Shown here: piece by piece, positions 45,905 through 57,429 of the stretch | Layout: each line of letters opens with the position of its first letter | How positions within the stretch are numbered: the stretch's first letter is position 1 | From: Verpa conica | Taxonomy: Eukaryota > Ascomycota > Pezizomycetes > Pezizales > Morchellaceae | Reading direction: 5' to 3' | DNA: 64,000 nt | Assembly (NCBI GenBank): GCA_033030425.1 | Contig: JAUFSD010000003.1 | Span: 620,001 to 684,000 of the forward strand | Position numbers and translations under genes: made by a program | Notes under the pieces: generated by a model | Told to the model about the DNA's origin: nothing | Seen by the model: the letters and a program-made list of their open reading frames with translations, nothing else | Database searches by the model: none

Positions 45905-46854
45905 CAGCGGATTAAGTAAGAAACAGCCTATTGGGTGATTTATATAGTCTAAAGGCTCGATAATCTATCGAGGTTGTTAGAAGAACTAATAGTGGCTGGT
46001 TTTCAGCCGGACTGATTCGCTCATGACAGTTGGCTGGCCCCAGGAGATATTTAGAAGCGAAAAAAAAAGGTCTACGTACCCCTACTCCTGCCAGAGTATA
46101 AAGTGTTGGCGAAGGTTATCGTTAAAGTAGCAAATGGCTGCTTACTGAATGGTAGGTTTAAAGAGGTTATAGCTGGACGAGGGGGTCTAGTTATTTGTAA
46201 TGAATGAATGAATGAATTAATCATAACTACATAGTTATTTGTAATTAACACCGAGTCATGTAAGCTCAGCGCCAACCCCAACATAATTAATAATAAAAGT
46301 ATAATATACTTGCTAAAACATGAAATTTGACAGGTGGCTTTACCTAAATGGGTTGCACTCCTAATTATTAGTGTAACCTGCTTAATTCACGCATAGAGAT
46401 ACATAAAATAAAGGTAGAGTACTTACTGAGAAGATGAGTGGGATACTACTAGTGGTAGGTGGCTGCTACTCATTCAAATGAGATTGATAGTGCAAAAATC
46501 TCTGCAGGATACGGACCTATACAAAATAAAACTGTCATTAAGTCAGTTGGAAAATGCACAACCAAGCAAAACTATTTTTCGTACTACTAACCTCTCCATC
46601 ATCTAAATAGCGTAACTACTCCATAAGTTTGGATCACAAGAGGTTAAGGTCCTAGCTCTAGCTAAAAGAAGAAAATAATATTAAGAGGTGCCTCCTAGAC
46701 AGTACTTCTGCTATCTCATATACTTGAAGACGTCTTGTATTTCCTCTTCTCTATCTAACAGCTACCTCACCCAAGTGTCCTAGAGATAGTATAACCACTG
46801 AATTCTTCACTACTATTATTATATGCGCCTCCCCTTAAGTAAGAACTAGATAGC

Positions 46855-47120
46855 ATATTGTTGGCGATCACAGCGATCTGGAACCACAAAGGTACCTATA
46901 CGTAACGTGCTTGACAACCGTCAAACCTGAAGCAATTCTCAAAAGAAATACACTTAAGAGGTACCTGACATGGCCTAAACTATGATATACACCTTAATTC
47001 CATTCTAGATGAAGTTGAAAAATTTCAATATTAATTTTATACTTCTCATGGTTGTTATAATAATTGCTTTGGTTGCTATGTACTTCTGGGGTTCCGGATC
47101 GCTGTGATTGCTAACAATAT
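46855..47120. mobile_element. MITE family B, full copy
   Basis: The ends are inverted repeats of about 43 bp: ATATTGTTGGCGATCACAGC at the left and, on the opposite strand at the right, ATATTGTTAGCAATCACAGC, followed in both by a CGGAACC / TGGAACC block and a GTAC block. The internal half matches 9535-9691 and more weakly 35600-35755. There is no open frame. A clear target duplication could not be assigned. Confidence 0.78.
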
Positions 47121-47811
47121 CATAGCTGAAGGTGCTTATACTACCCCATAAGCTGGTAGAAAATGCTAACTCCCCTACCGGAGGGCCAAAGTGGTGGCTC
47201 AGTTCATAGCTAACTAGATAGCAGGTATGATCTATTGAACGCCGATAATGTAAGTCTCGATCTGTCCGTGAACAGTTATACCAAAGATATTTTTTTCTCT
47301 CTACGTTTAATATATTATACCTGCTCTATCCAGTTAGTAGTCTAAACATTACCAGTAAAAGACTCAGCCCTCACTTAGGGGGTCAGTTTTACCAATCTAG
47401 GGGATAGCGTATGGAGTGTTTGTGGATATAAATTTATAAAAGTATATTAATGCTCTTATTCAACGTATCTTAGGCACACTCCATATATAGTCCTGCACGT
47501 ATTTTTTTTATCCAAAGAATCTACTCAATAATAGCGGTGAAGGATAACTTCCCCTCAAATCAATTTTTACAAACCTTTGATGTCTGTGATATAGAAACCC
47601 TAGCCCTAGCCTGTTAGTCTGTCAAACGATTCATCCCTTAACAGATGCCCTAGTTACGGCTAACTATATGAGAACCTAAATTTCTATTACTTTGTACCTT
47701 TTAAACTTTTAATCTAGTGATAGTTTTGGTGGTATAGGCCTCTGTGGCCGGATTAAGTAGCATAAGGGAATAATTATATATATATAATTGTAGAACGATT
47801 CTATCTCATCC

Positions 47812-47940
47812 CTATCCCATAATCCGGTGAAGCTGCCCCCCCAAATCTCCGGGTTTTTTCATTGGTCAGCCTGAAATTTGTTGCGTATAAAGCCACCGCC
47901 ACTTTGGGGGAGTAGCATTTTTCACCGGGTTATGGGATAG
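47812..47940. mobile_element. Foldback element with CTATCCCATAA ends
   Basis: The left arm CTATCCCATAATCCGGTGAA is mirrored at the right end (TTCACCGGGTTATGGGATAG). The arms extend inwards through a CCCCCCAAA / TTTGGGGGAG pair. About 129 bp long and non-coding, it is a small MITE or foldback element, 40 bp from the next hairpin. Confidence 0.65.
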
Positions 47941-47981
47941 ATTGTAAGTGAGGCTGGTGCGATGCTCATTGCACACCCGAG

Positions 47982-48102
47982 CTCGTAACAAGCTGACATT
48001 TGTAGAGTGGACCGCTATTGCATACCATACAAATGCGCCAAGTCTATGGTTTTGTATGGTATGCAATAGCAGTCCATTCCAAAAACGTCAGCTTTTTACG
48101 AG
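47982..48102. repeat. Large hairpin with 51-bp arms
   Basis: The arms 47982-48032 and 48052-48102 are reverse complements with a few mismatches, sharing the perfect core GCTATTGCATACCATACAA. The loop is 19 nt. Because both arms are read in opposite directions, translated frames on the two strands share YAIAVHS, which is an artefact of the palindrome. Confidence 0.85.
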
Positions 48103-48704
48103 TAATACATAATAGCATATTTATTTACCACCCTACCAGATCCCCGAATAGTGGGGGGAACCCGAGTAACGGGAATGGCGGAAGAACTTCGATTGAAGGA
48201 GCTGGGAACAAAATAGGACACATAAAGAAATAGAATAACGCTTAGAAGGCCGTATAATTTCAGAGCCCCGTAGCTATTTTTCATAGCCTCTACTGATGTT
48301 TGGGATAAGAGGAGTGTAGGAAACTCTTCTAGCCAATTAGGCTTGGCAGGGGTCTGCCCTGCTCTCGTGACAAGTACTGGTAAAAAAATTTAAAAAATAC
48401 ATAGAGTTAGCCCTAATTTCCTTATGGGTATCACTTACACTGGCACACTTTTTTCACTGAAGAATCGGTGATTTGAGTATATCCGTGAAAATGGGGCTGG
48501 TCCCTGGTTGAGGTTGCAGCGACCCGCCCAAGGTGACCCCTCCAAAAAAAACTCCCCCACTATCTTTTTTACCCCTCCTCTTTTCTCTTTTCTCACATAA
48601 AGCATCACCAATACCCCACCTCATCAGCCCCTATCCCCCCAAAGAATATCCACTACCCGATTTACTTTTTTTGGTACTCGATCTTTGTATAATCATCCTT
48701 AAAA

Positions 48705-50086
48705 ATGGGTTTCACTGATCTCGCTGCTGATGCTGGTTTAACTGGTACGTTCTCCCCTTGAGTTGGAGCTGTAGTTTCTAGATTTAGAGGCTGACTGTTG
48801 GACTTGCAGTACTTAACTCTTGGTTGGAGACCAGGAGCTATATCACAGGGTAAGTTTGAATCTCTTCTTTGGTCTACCACTTACACTATGTTATTCATGA
48901 ATTTATGTTTTTGCTGCTGTAAAATTGCCACTTCCCTTGCCAATCGAACTATTCAACCCAGGCTTTCTTTACCTACCTTAGACCCAAATAGAAGTCTTTT
49001 CCTTCTACACTCACGAGGCGGATTGAGACTTGCTGTCTCGATAATTCAGTCTCTCGACTACCGTTGTCTTGTCCTTATATCATTTATAAGTTTATAAGTT
49101 TATACTAATAGCAATTCATTTTGTCTTAGGACTTTTCCTTCTCAGGCTGATGTTGCTGTCTTCAACGGTGTCTCCAAGTCTCCGGAATCCTCAAAGTATC
49201 CTCATGCTTCCCGTTGGTATAAGCACATTGCTTCCTTTGCGGATGAATTCACCAATCTTCCCGGTGATACTTCGGCCCCTGCCTCCACCTACGGTCCTGA
49301 CATCGCTGCCGCCGCCGTGACTCCTGCCGCCGCTCCAGGTGCAACTGAGGAAGATGAAGACGTTGACTTGTTTGGTTCTGATGATGATGAGGAGGAAGAT
49401 CCAGAGAAAGAGGCACTTACGCAGAAGAGGTTGGCAGAGTACGCTGCTAAGAAGGTAAGCATTCTACCATCTTAAAAATCCATCAGAGGATTGCTACTAA
49501 TACGGAGGATAGGCTGGCAAAGTCAAGCCAGGTAAGGGATCATGATTTCCTCATAGTCATGTTATAGAGTGCTATCTAATCTGTTTTGTTAGCTGCCAAG
49601 TCGGTTGTTACTATGGATGTTAAACCTTGGGATGATGAGACTGATATGGTTTGTTCACCCCAAATTTAGTCTAAGATTATATAGAATAACTTTTACTAAC
49701 TCATTGTAGAAAGAATTGGAGGAGAACGTTAGAGCTATCCAAAAGGGTGAGGGGCCCTTCTTAATCATGTTGACGTTTTTAGTACTAGGATCCAGTGCTT
49801 TGATCACGATATATAAAAAATTATTTTTGTCTAATTTTTAACTTTGTAGATGGTCTTGTCTGGGGTGCCTCTACCTTGGTTGCTGTTGGTTTCGGTATCA
49901 AGAAGCTTCAGATCAACTTGGTCATCGAGGACGACAAAGTTGGTCTCGACGACTTACAGCAGCAGATTGAGGAGGATGAGGACCATGTCCAGAGCACCGA
50001 TGTAGGCTTCCATATATTCTTCTCCGGTTTACGTATCATACTAATGTTTTGGGGACTTTTAGATCGCCGCCATGCAGAAATTGTAG
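48705..50086 (+). CDS. EFB1: Translation elongation factor 1-beta (eEF1B-alpha)
   Basis: Eight exons: 48705-48744, 48810-48849, 49130-49454, 49513-49531 (19 nt), 49593-49648, 49710-49746, 49850-50001, 50063-50086; 230 aa. The N-terminal GST-like part begins [20 protein letters not shown] with [13 protein letters not shown] and [10 protein letters not shown]. An acidic linker follows ([17 protein letters not shown]). The C-terminal nucleotide-exchange domain has [34 protein letters not shown] and ends DIAAMQKL. It reloads eEF1A with GTP. The highly split structure, with three exons under 40 nt, is striking. Intron 2 is long (280 nt). Confidence 0.96.
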
Positions 50087-51337
50087 GCTGAATGGCCACC
50101 AAGAAAAAGAAAAAGCGGACACGCACCTAGGAAGGATTACTTTGGCCTAGAGGAAACTCTTGTAGGGTGGAGTAACCTCTATACTTTTATGAAAGCCTAG
50201 ATAGATAAAAATTTACAATTTCTCCTTTTCTTCCCCTAAAACTCTATATACCAGTTCTATGCACTACTTAATTTCTATGATATTTATCTAAGTTTATTAA
50301 ATTCCCCGCAGGTAAGATCACAAAGACGGGCCTTTCTTGCAACTAGTGGCTTCATCAGGTATTGGCACTTTCTATAATACTAGACAATTTCCCAACAGAT
50401 TATAGTACCATAGTATTTGAAGAAATTCGTTCCGCTGAAGAAGTACTTTGCACCAAAACCTGTAGAATTGGCATCTAGGATACCAAAAAGGCTGCTTCTC
50501 TTTGGCTAAGACGGCTGTAATGTCTGCTGGAGCGGAATAAATTTTCTCAAGTACTACGGTATTATACACTACAGGGAAATGTAGTTCCTTCCTATACGTT
50601 TGCGACCTATTCGTTACCCTCCTTAACCCACTTTGTAAACTCTGCTCGCTTCGTCTATAGTACGTATTAACACAAACTGTCCTCCTGTCTAATAGCCATG
50701 GTAATACGAACCCGAATATCCAAAAACCCCAACCTTTCCTCAAGATACCCATATGGCCCACTCCCCCGTTCTCGCTCAAGTTGTCCACTCCAGACTGACC
50801 ATGATATAGGCTTCAGTTCCTGGCTACTATTTAAGACTATTCCTACACAGAGAAGGAAAACTGAAACTAGCGTTTCGAGTGTCACATCGAGTGGAAGACT
50901 ATTGTTGGCGCCTATCGATATCAGGGAATGTTCATAGGCAGAATAGCAACTACATGAAGGTCTTGTTAGTTGATGAGCGGCTAACTTTTTAGAAGGGGCA
51001 TTACGAGTGGATAAGGAGAAGTGCGGAGACACTAATTAATGATGCTGATTTCGCAGAGGTAAACATGGCAAGATGTTCGGTTACGTGCCTAGGGGGAGTT
51101 GAGGTTGGTAGGAGCTACGGTCGGCAGATAGGAATTTGGGTTTGGCTGGAGAGGCTCTGTGGAGGTGTAGAACGTGTCGTCAATTTTACGACCTTTAAAA
51201 CCTTGATGGGTATTCCTTGGCGCCAAGTGTTGGGACGGGGTCTAGTGGCAATCCTGCTACTAAAATCCTCATAGAACGAACAAAAAGTCTGAACCCGGAA
51301 CCCCCACGTTTCTTGATATTCTCCGCCACACACTATA

Positions 51338-51596
51338 CCCGCTAAAGAATAAAGTCTGTCAATTTAGGTACGAGGCACGACGTAGCCCTTACAACAAAGT
51401 AAAGTACAATTGTGAGAGACAGAGAACTGTAGGGTGCTTGGGAGGTGAGGCTGAGGTATAGAGTAGTAGGAATAAGATTACAACAACTAGGATATATTAA
51501 GTGGGTTGTTGAGGATATTGATGAGTACTTCATTTTTTAGTATAGAGGCTCCATTGTGACTCGTACCCAAAGTGACTGACTTTATTTTTCAGCGGG
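51338..51596. mobile_element. TA-flanked MITE (family A), intact copy
   Basis: The left end CCCGCTAAAGAATAAAGTC and the right end GACTTTATTTTTCAGCGGG are inverted repeats that extend to about 41 bp (both with a GGGTACGAG / AGGTACGAG block). TA occurs on both sides (51336-51337, 51597-51598). At 259 bp and non-coding, its ends match those of the nested element at 40706-41595 and resemble 603-814. Confidence 0.8.
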
Positions 51597-51716
51597 TACT
51601 CATAATCGGGTGACGTTTGGAAAACCTACCAGACTCGCATACCAGCAAAATACATAAATCTCAGTACAATTAGTATGGTATGTAGGTCGAGTCAGTCACC
51701 CGATTACGAGTGAATA
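51597..51716. repeat. Inverted repeat adjoining the MITE
   Basis: TACTCATAATCGGGTGAC (51597-51614) is mirrored by GTCACCCGATTACGAGTG (51697-51714). It begins exactly at the TA next to the MITE, so the MITE probably landed at the edge of an older foldback element. Confidence 0.55.
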
Positions 51717-52008
51717 TTTATCGACAAGGCTCTCAGGCCACCCCCTTTTGGTAACGTGGCGTTGATCTGACAACGCGAGCATACTCTATTAGGCTATCAT
51801 GCCAGTTGCGTGTAGGGAGGATTACCTATTATCTTGGCAACAGCTAACCAGTGTAACCACAAAGGTGAGCCTCACAACAAGAAAAACACGACACAGAAGC
51901 AAGTCACTTCCCGTCACTCGTTTCTTGTCCCCACCAAATAAGATGCACATTGAAGACCATTATCGCCCCTTATCTGCTCACCCTTCCTCATAGCCTCCTA
52001 CCCACGTA

Positions 52009-52711
52009 ATGACCACCCTATCCATCTTGTCGGGCATCTCCCGTGCCCTCATCTCTCCTCTCCTCTTTGTACTACGAATAATATCAACTATCTTCTTACC
52101 AGTCACTGTTATTTCCCGCCATGTTTCCCGTATTTTAACTTTTTTCATCTGGTTGCCTTTTACCTTACTCTTCCATCTTGAGGTCAGTCGCTGATAAAAA
52201 TACATTCTAATTCACTATACACCAATACCCAATTACTTACATGTGACAGGCCGTTTATATATTCCTCGGAACGGCAGTCATCATTGGTAATCAATCTTCT
52301 ATATTACCTATTTACTTATATTGTAGAACTAATGGCTTGTTTTCAGGTGTACTAACAGGTGCTGTACTCGGACTTACAACATACGTTTTTACCGGTATCT
52401 TCTACCTACGTGATGAGCTCAAGACCAACACAGCCACCTATGCGCGCTCACCTATCTCCCCAAAACTATTCCATGACTCTTCAAAGAGGTCGGCCACCTT
52501 TTCAGATCCTAAAGATTCTGTCTTAGACCAAAAACCATCGCACATACCCATATATCGCATGCTATTTCCTCCATCGATCCCAACGATCCTCGAGGAGGAG
52601 GATGAAGATTCACCATTTCAGCCAGTGAGCCAAGTGCGGAGACGAAGGGGTAAGATGGGAAATGTAGAATCAATCTGGGCTCATGAGTCAGGTGACTCAT
52701 CGGATTTGTAA
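52009..52711 (+). CDS. Fungal membrane protein of unknown function
   Basis: Three exons: 52009-52182, 52250-52286 (37 nt), 52347-52711; 191 aa. The N-terminal half is strongly hydrophobic with probably three to four membrane segments (ISPLLFVLRIISTIFLPVTV, ILTFFIWLPFTLLF, VYIFLGTAVIIGVLTGAVLG). The C-terminal 110 residues are polar, with a Ser-rich part, an acidic EEEDED cluster and RRRRGKMG, probably cytosolic. The junction LE/AVYIFLGTAVIIG/VLTG is smooth across both introns, which supports the model. I do not recognise a named family. Confidence 0.7.
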
Positions 52712-54056
52712 TAAATACCTTATTTTTCAAGTTGGTCTCCTATGATATCCTTATGCCTGATGGCCCGGATGTGAGCATCTCTCGAGCGGGCACATATCAT
52801 GCGAGGTGCTTTATCGATTTTGATTTACTTCCTGATTTACTAGAGTAAATTACCGAAAATTGAGGACTAATAGTTCCACCAGCTACTCTTGTAAAATAAA
52901 TGGAAAGTGTTATTAGGGTAATCACGTGTATCCGTGGCCTCCTCACAAGCTTATATGGTAGGATTCTATGGAAGAAAGCGATTTTCTATAGCTATCAACT
53001 ACTGTTTGCAGCTGATGATGGAGGGTTTTCAACTTAAAACCTACCCTCTCGTACTCTAAACCTTTTCCTCGCTTCTCGGGTCTCCAAATTCAATGCAAGT
53101 CTCTACCCCACATATTTTAACATGCAGCAATTATCCTTGCACCCTGCCATCGCGTTATCTAAAAATTAAGCTAGGAGTATCCCTGCACACAGGTTCAGAG
53201 TATGGAGGAAACTATTTAGCTACTTGTATTGTAGGTTCTGACTTTTGGCGGGAAATAGAGTACAAGCACCAGCCATACTTCACCAGACTTGCCCCCAACA
53301 CCCGTAGTACTCTAGTTTTATATACATACATGTAGCTCTTGACTTAGACCCATAGATTCCTAAGATACTTCCAAGGCGATGATAAATACGACATCCCTTC
53401 CTTTTTGTGTAGGGCCGCTGAGGAAGAAGTTTTGCTTACGTTTGAGGTAACCCAAACTCATTTTGCTGGCTACGATGGGTAAGCATTCCCCGCCGAACAA
53501 AGCAGGGTATTTGCGAGACATACTTCCTGTTTTCTATATTGCCTATTTAACGTATTTGGCGGCTATGTATACCCGTACTTAGTAGTTCTACTTTTCTGAA
53601 TTTGAAGAAATAGCTGCTTTCAGGTTAGGTATCTAGCTAGACAAGGTTGGACATCAGGAAACGGCAGAGAGAGTCAGAGGGAGGCAACGCGAAATTTAGG
53701 ATTAACAGTTCCAAACACAAAATATTTATTGTGTCCATTTACTCCAATGGAAGGCTAATATCCTCAACGACTTCGAAACGGTAACAACAACACCAACAAC
53801 AGCACGAGAAACACAAGTCCAATTCCAGGGTTGAGTCGCTGCCGGTCCCCTCAACTTCCTCTCCCTCTCCGGCTCTTTAAAATTTATTTTTGTGCCTTTC
53901 TTTTTTTCCTTCCTTCCTTCAATGGAGCTTATTCACTACACCTCATACACTTCATGTCTCCCCTCTAGTTTCTACCCGCTAGGCCTTAAAATCACGTTGT
54001 AACTGTTGTCTACCCCTCACGCTTCAGTCTCCCAACACGTCTCCCGAACCCCCGCA
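52712..54056. other. Intergenic with possible orphan coding fragments
   Basis: Two open segments look coding in composition. 53093-53335 contains SEYGGNYLATCIVGSDFW. 53364-53480 reads RYFQGDDKYDIPSFLCRAAE onward to THFAGYDG. I could not join them by plausible splice sites or identify a family, so they may be a gene relic. The 53860-53990 stretch is C/T-rich promoter sequence of the next gene. Confidence 0.35.
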
Positions 54057-55043
54057 ATGTCAGACACAGGCTGCGGCCGTCTGATATCTGTCCTTGCGTT
54101 CTATGTCTTCTCATGTTCGTGCTTTCATGGCTCTCAACCTCGCAAGCCAAGTCGCGAGATCCGAAACGAATCGCAGCTAGTTTGGCGGGAAGAAATCGAA
54201 TCCGGCCCGACACCGTCTTTTCTCAAAAACAGCTGTAGACAAGCTTCTAGAGGCTCTTCCCGTATTAATAGCAAAAGTTCTCGGGCTAGTACCCCATCTT
54301 CCGCTAAAGCCAAAAGCCAGTTTTCCCTCTCAATAAAGCCTGATGCAGAACTTCAACCCCTCGAAGATTTTGTGTCATATACAGAAGAACAGGAATGCCA
54401 GCGGATTACGACTGTGACTGTTTCTGAGCTACCTAAGATTCATCCACCTATTAATGATAGGCATCCGCCGGTTGTTTCTGCACTACCAGAATCAAAAAAG
54501 GCTACGGCTTGGATGACCCTCCCACCACCACCAGCACGCGTCATGAGGGCTTTAAACCGAGCCACACATACCCGGAAGACTAGTCAGAAAGATGGTACCG
54601 ACAATCTGTATTTGGTTAAACAGTTGAGGGACTTGGAGGACTGTCCAATAAGACTAAAAAATTCAATGGAAATACCGGTTGTAACTCTGGTGGAAAACAT
54701 TGAGCATAGTGTGTGGGAAAGGCGCGGCGAATATCAAAGTACGGATTCAGTGGCCTCTCATATTAGTGTCTTCAAAGATATGGCGCATGGACAGGTGCAT
54801 AATATTCCCTCTTCGGCTCTCAGTAATGGCTCTGGCCATGGATATGAATACCGATGTCTCGGTCATAACAGTAGTGCAACAAAGGTTTACAAACTACCAT
54901 ACGATGAAGAATTTCTGGACCAAACGCCTCCTTCTTCTTCTACGAAAACACCTCTAGAAGTAATACGGAGGCCACCACCAGTATTTCGGGGCCCTCTTCC
55001 GCCCCCGAAAAACCTTGATGGATTTGAGGATATTTACGGTTGA
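54057..55043 (+). CDS. Hypothetical fungal protein, low complexity
   Basis: A single exon of 328 aa from the ATG at 54057; the frame is open further upstream but without ATG. The N-terminus MSDTGCGRLISVLAFYVFSC could be a signal or anchor segment with several Cys. The rest is polar: a Ser/Arg-rich stretch (SSRINSKSSRAS), then MTLPPPPARVMRALNRATHT, and a proline-rich end PPPVFRGPLPPPKN resembling SH3-ligand motifs. I recognise no domain. Length, codon pattern and a Ser/Pro-rich tail argue for a real, probably lineage-specific gene. Confidence 0.6.
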   Translation: MSDTGCGRLISVLAFYVFSCSCFHGSQPRKPSREIRNESQLVWREEIESGPTPSFLKNSCRQASRGSSRINSKSSRASTPSSAKAKSQFSLSIKPDAELQPLEDFVSYTEEQECQRITTVTVSELPKIHPPINDRHPPVVSALPESKKATAWMTLPPPPARVMRALNRATHTRKTSQKDGTDNLYLVKQLRDLEDCPIRLKNSMEIPVVTLVENIEHSVWERRGEYQSTDSVASHISVFKDMAHGQVHNIPSSALSNGSGHGYEYRCLGHNSSATKVYKLPYDEEFLDQTPPSSSTKTPLEVIRRPPPVFRGPLPPPKNLDGFEDIYG

Positions 55044-57429
55044 AGCGCAAGTAATGGGTCATGAGGAGTGCGTAAACCATCAAACTACCTGACTCACTTT
55101 CCATCGTTCACGGCATCTAATACATTCAGGGGGGGGGGGGAGAGCACTGTAAGACTGGACAGTAGTAAATTTTCCAGCGGATCTTTTTCGTATTTCATTT
55201 ACTCCTTCGCTCCTTTTACATACCTTCCATCTTTTCCGGCGTTTCTTCGGCGTTTCTCTGCCCCTTCCCCCCTCCAGGTACAAACTTAGCCTGGGAAGCG
55301 AGGGCCTCTAAGATTTGTTAGATAATTTCCCAGAAGTCTCTTCTTATCTTTTTTTGCACCTTTTAGCCTTGACTTCCCTAGTGGATCTACTCCTAAAAGC
55401 TGTGTACGGGGTAGCATAGCAAGAACCAACTATTTATATTTTCTCCTAAAACATCAAAGAAAAGTAGGAGTTCCAGTGAGGGAAGCAACCTAATATCTCT
55501 TGGAAAAAGTTATTGGGGCTATCTTGTTTAATACACGCCTAAGATTGATGTAAGTGATGGAAGCTCAGTAATGGACGACGATCGTGAAGACATGATGTGG
55601 GATATTTAGTCCTTTTTTGTTAGTAATAGCATCGACATCCCTAAATTAAAACAAAGGTTGAATATTTCACCTTAGTCTAGTATGATGGAGGGACTTTAGA
55701 ATCTACTGAACATATATCATCCTATCCTAATCTAGTACAAAGAAGAGAGGAACGCACATGGGTTTTACGCCGCTGTACTTTAGGATTATTATATAGCTTA
55801 CGATTAACGCATTATTTAAGGGGATAGGTGCTTCTGAGATGCTACTCGTACCTATATATATGTATATTATTGTTTTTTTTGAGCGACAATGGATTGTACC
55901 TAGTAAAGCAAAAATCTTATAGAGTATCATTTAGTTTTATGATGCAAGAATCATGTGTTATTCTACACGCCTATAAATACTAGGAAAAACGGTCAAGAAC
56001 CCTACGAACTACATGTAAATAGTCAAGACCCATTATCTGATAATGGAGGCCTCTCACCCTTCAACAAAACTGAGATGTTCGACTGGGAAACAGATGTAGC
56101 CTAGCCCCATAGCCCAGTCTATACCTAATTATTATAGGTGCCCTTATTGTTTGTGGCTGGAGAGCCTACACATAGAAATACTACCAGAATAACTAGTCCC
56201 AACGATATTGTTACTACATATACATGTAGTGTAGGGATACCTAAATGGCTTAGAAGGCTATACGCAGCAGGTAATCCGCCTACTAAACAAGTGCACCTTA
56301 TTGCGTACACGTTGGAGTAAATAGCTGCTTTCTCCTTTAGGCCTGTGTAGTTCAATAAATTTTAACTTACGTACGCGTTCTCAAGACATTAATTAAGCTG
56401 GCGTGAACTCCGATATGCTTTTAGCCTCATTGAGGCACCAGCCAAGATTGTGACAGCGACCTTAGCTGTTGCTGGTTGGGGAGCCTGGTAACTACTGTGA
56501 CGGAGCGTTGGGCAGACCTCGAGTCTGGCAATTTGACAACGCATGCGAGGTGGTCTACCTGCAGACATGCAGGCCATGACAGCTGGGAAGTAGGAGGCCC
56601 AAGTCAGCGAGCAGGCATAAACAGAACAGCACAACTAGGTGGGCACTGTAGCCCACGTCCCGATCGTCGCCTGCTATGAATACGGTTATGGCCATGTCAT
56701 GCACGGGAAAAAAAAGAAGAGCCTGGAAAAGAAGAAGGCCACACAAGGAGGTCAAAAAGAGGCATCGCCCATTATTCTCCCACTCGCCTTACTTCCATAC
56801 CTGCTACCAGTCTCCCGCAGACCCGTCGAATCGGCACCTATTGTCTAGTCTCGCGCATAGGACGTTAGTTACCGCAGTTTGTCTTTGCGCCTCAATCCGA
56901 CATCAGGCTGGGCTACATCATACGACGCACCGCTGCAGCTCATCTAATTGACGCGAAGATCTTAAGCATCTAGTTCTTACACGTGGAACGGCGTTTCGAT
57001 CCAAATGGCCGCACGGGCATGAAAAGAGAGACGCCCTAGTGTGATTGTATTCAAGTTGGTAATTTTCTGATTGTCGCGGTTTCGCACGTTTCAGAACAAC
57101 TCTCGATAGCATATAGTACTAGTAAGTTATTTACCTATTAGCCACAGAGCCTTTATCCCGTCCTGTCTGGTTGTATACTTCCCTCCCCAAAGCCTGCTTT
57201 GAGTCTCTGGGGCTATTAGAATAGCCACTGCGGCCTCAGAGGCCATCTACTACACCATTTCAACATTTAGGGCAGCAATTGCTTGATCAATTGGTAGTAC
57301 GCCTGCAAATTCATCTCAGGTCGTGCTAGCCCAAGGGCTCAGAGCTTGTGCTTACACTATGTGACGAGATTTAGTTTGTGCGCCAAATCATATATTTCCA
57401 GCACTCGCCCTTGAGACGTAACAGCAGTC
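55044..57429. other. Gene-free region
   Basis: A G11 run lies at 55131-55141. 55.3-56.4 kb is AT-rich and featureless. 56.4-57.1 kb is distinctly richer in GC but has no long or spliceable frame of known family, so it may be a decayed gene or element. The 3' end is upstream sequence of the 14-3-3-like gene. Confidence 0.45.

Larger units (their letters stand above)
45905..48704. other. Repeat-rich gene-free region
   Basis: About 2.8 kb with no recognised gene. It holds three inverted-repeat elements (46855-47120, 47812-47940, 47982-48102) and an ATGA microsatellite near 46199. The end (48530-48660) is a C/T-rich promoter-like tract before the eEF1B gene. Confidence 0.55.
50087..52008. other. 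Intergenic with one MITE and an extra foldback
   Basis: No gene recognised. Contains the family-A element at 51338-51596 and a flanking inverted repeat. The last 300 bp are the upstream region of the membrane protein gene. Confidence 0.5.

Noticed and set aside
46199..46220. CRISPR-like or tandem array at ATGAATGAATGA
   Set aside because: It is a short tetranucleotide microsatellite; CRISPR arrays do not occur in nuclear fungal genomes.
47866..48233. Two related small proteins on opposite strands sharing YAIAVHS
   Set aside because: They are the two arms of the large palindrome at 47982-48102 read on each strand.
48850..49129. snR18-like C/D snoRNA in the long eEF1B intron, as in yeast EFB1
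   Set aside because: No convincing C box (RTGATGA) or D box (CTGA) pair could be found in the intron.
56389..57112. Gene in the GC-richer segment
   Set aside because: No frame longer than about 90 codons, no splice-compatible chain and no recognisable motif.
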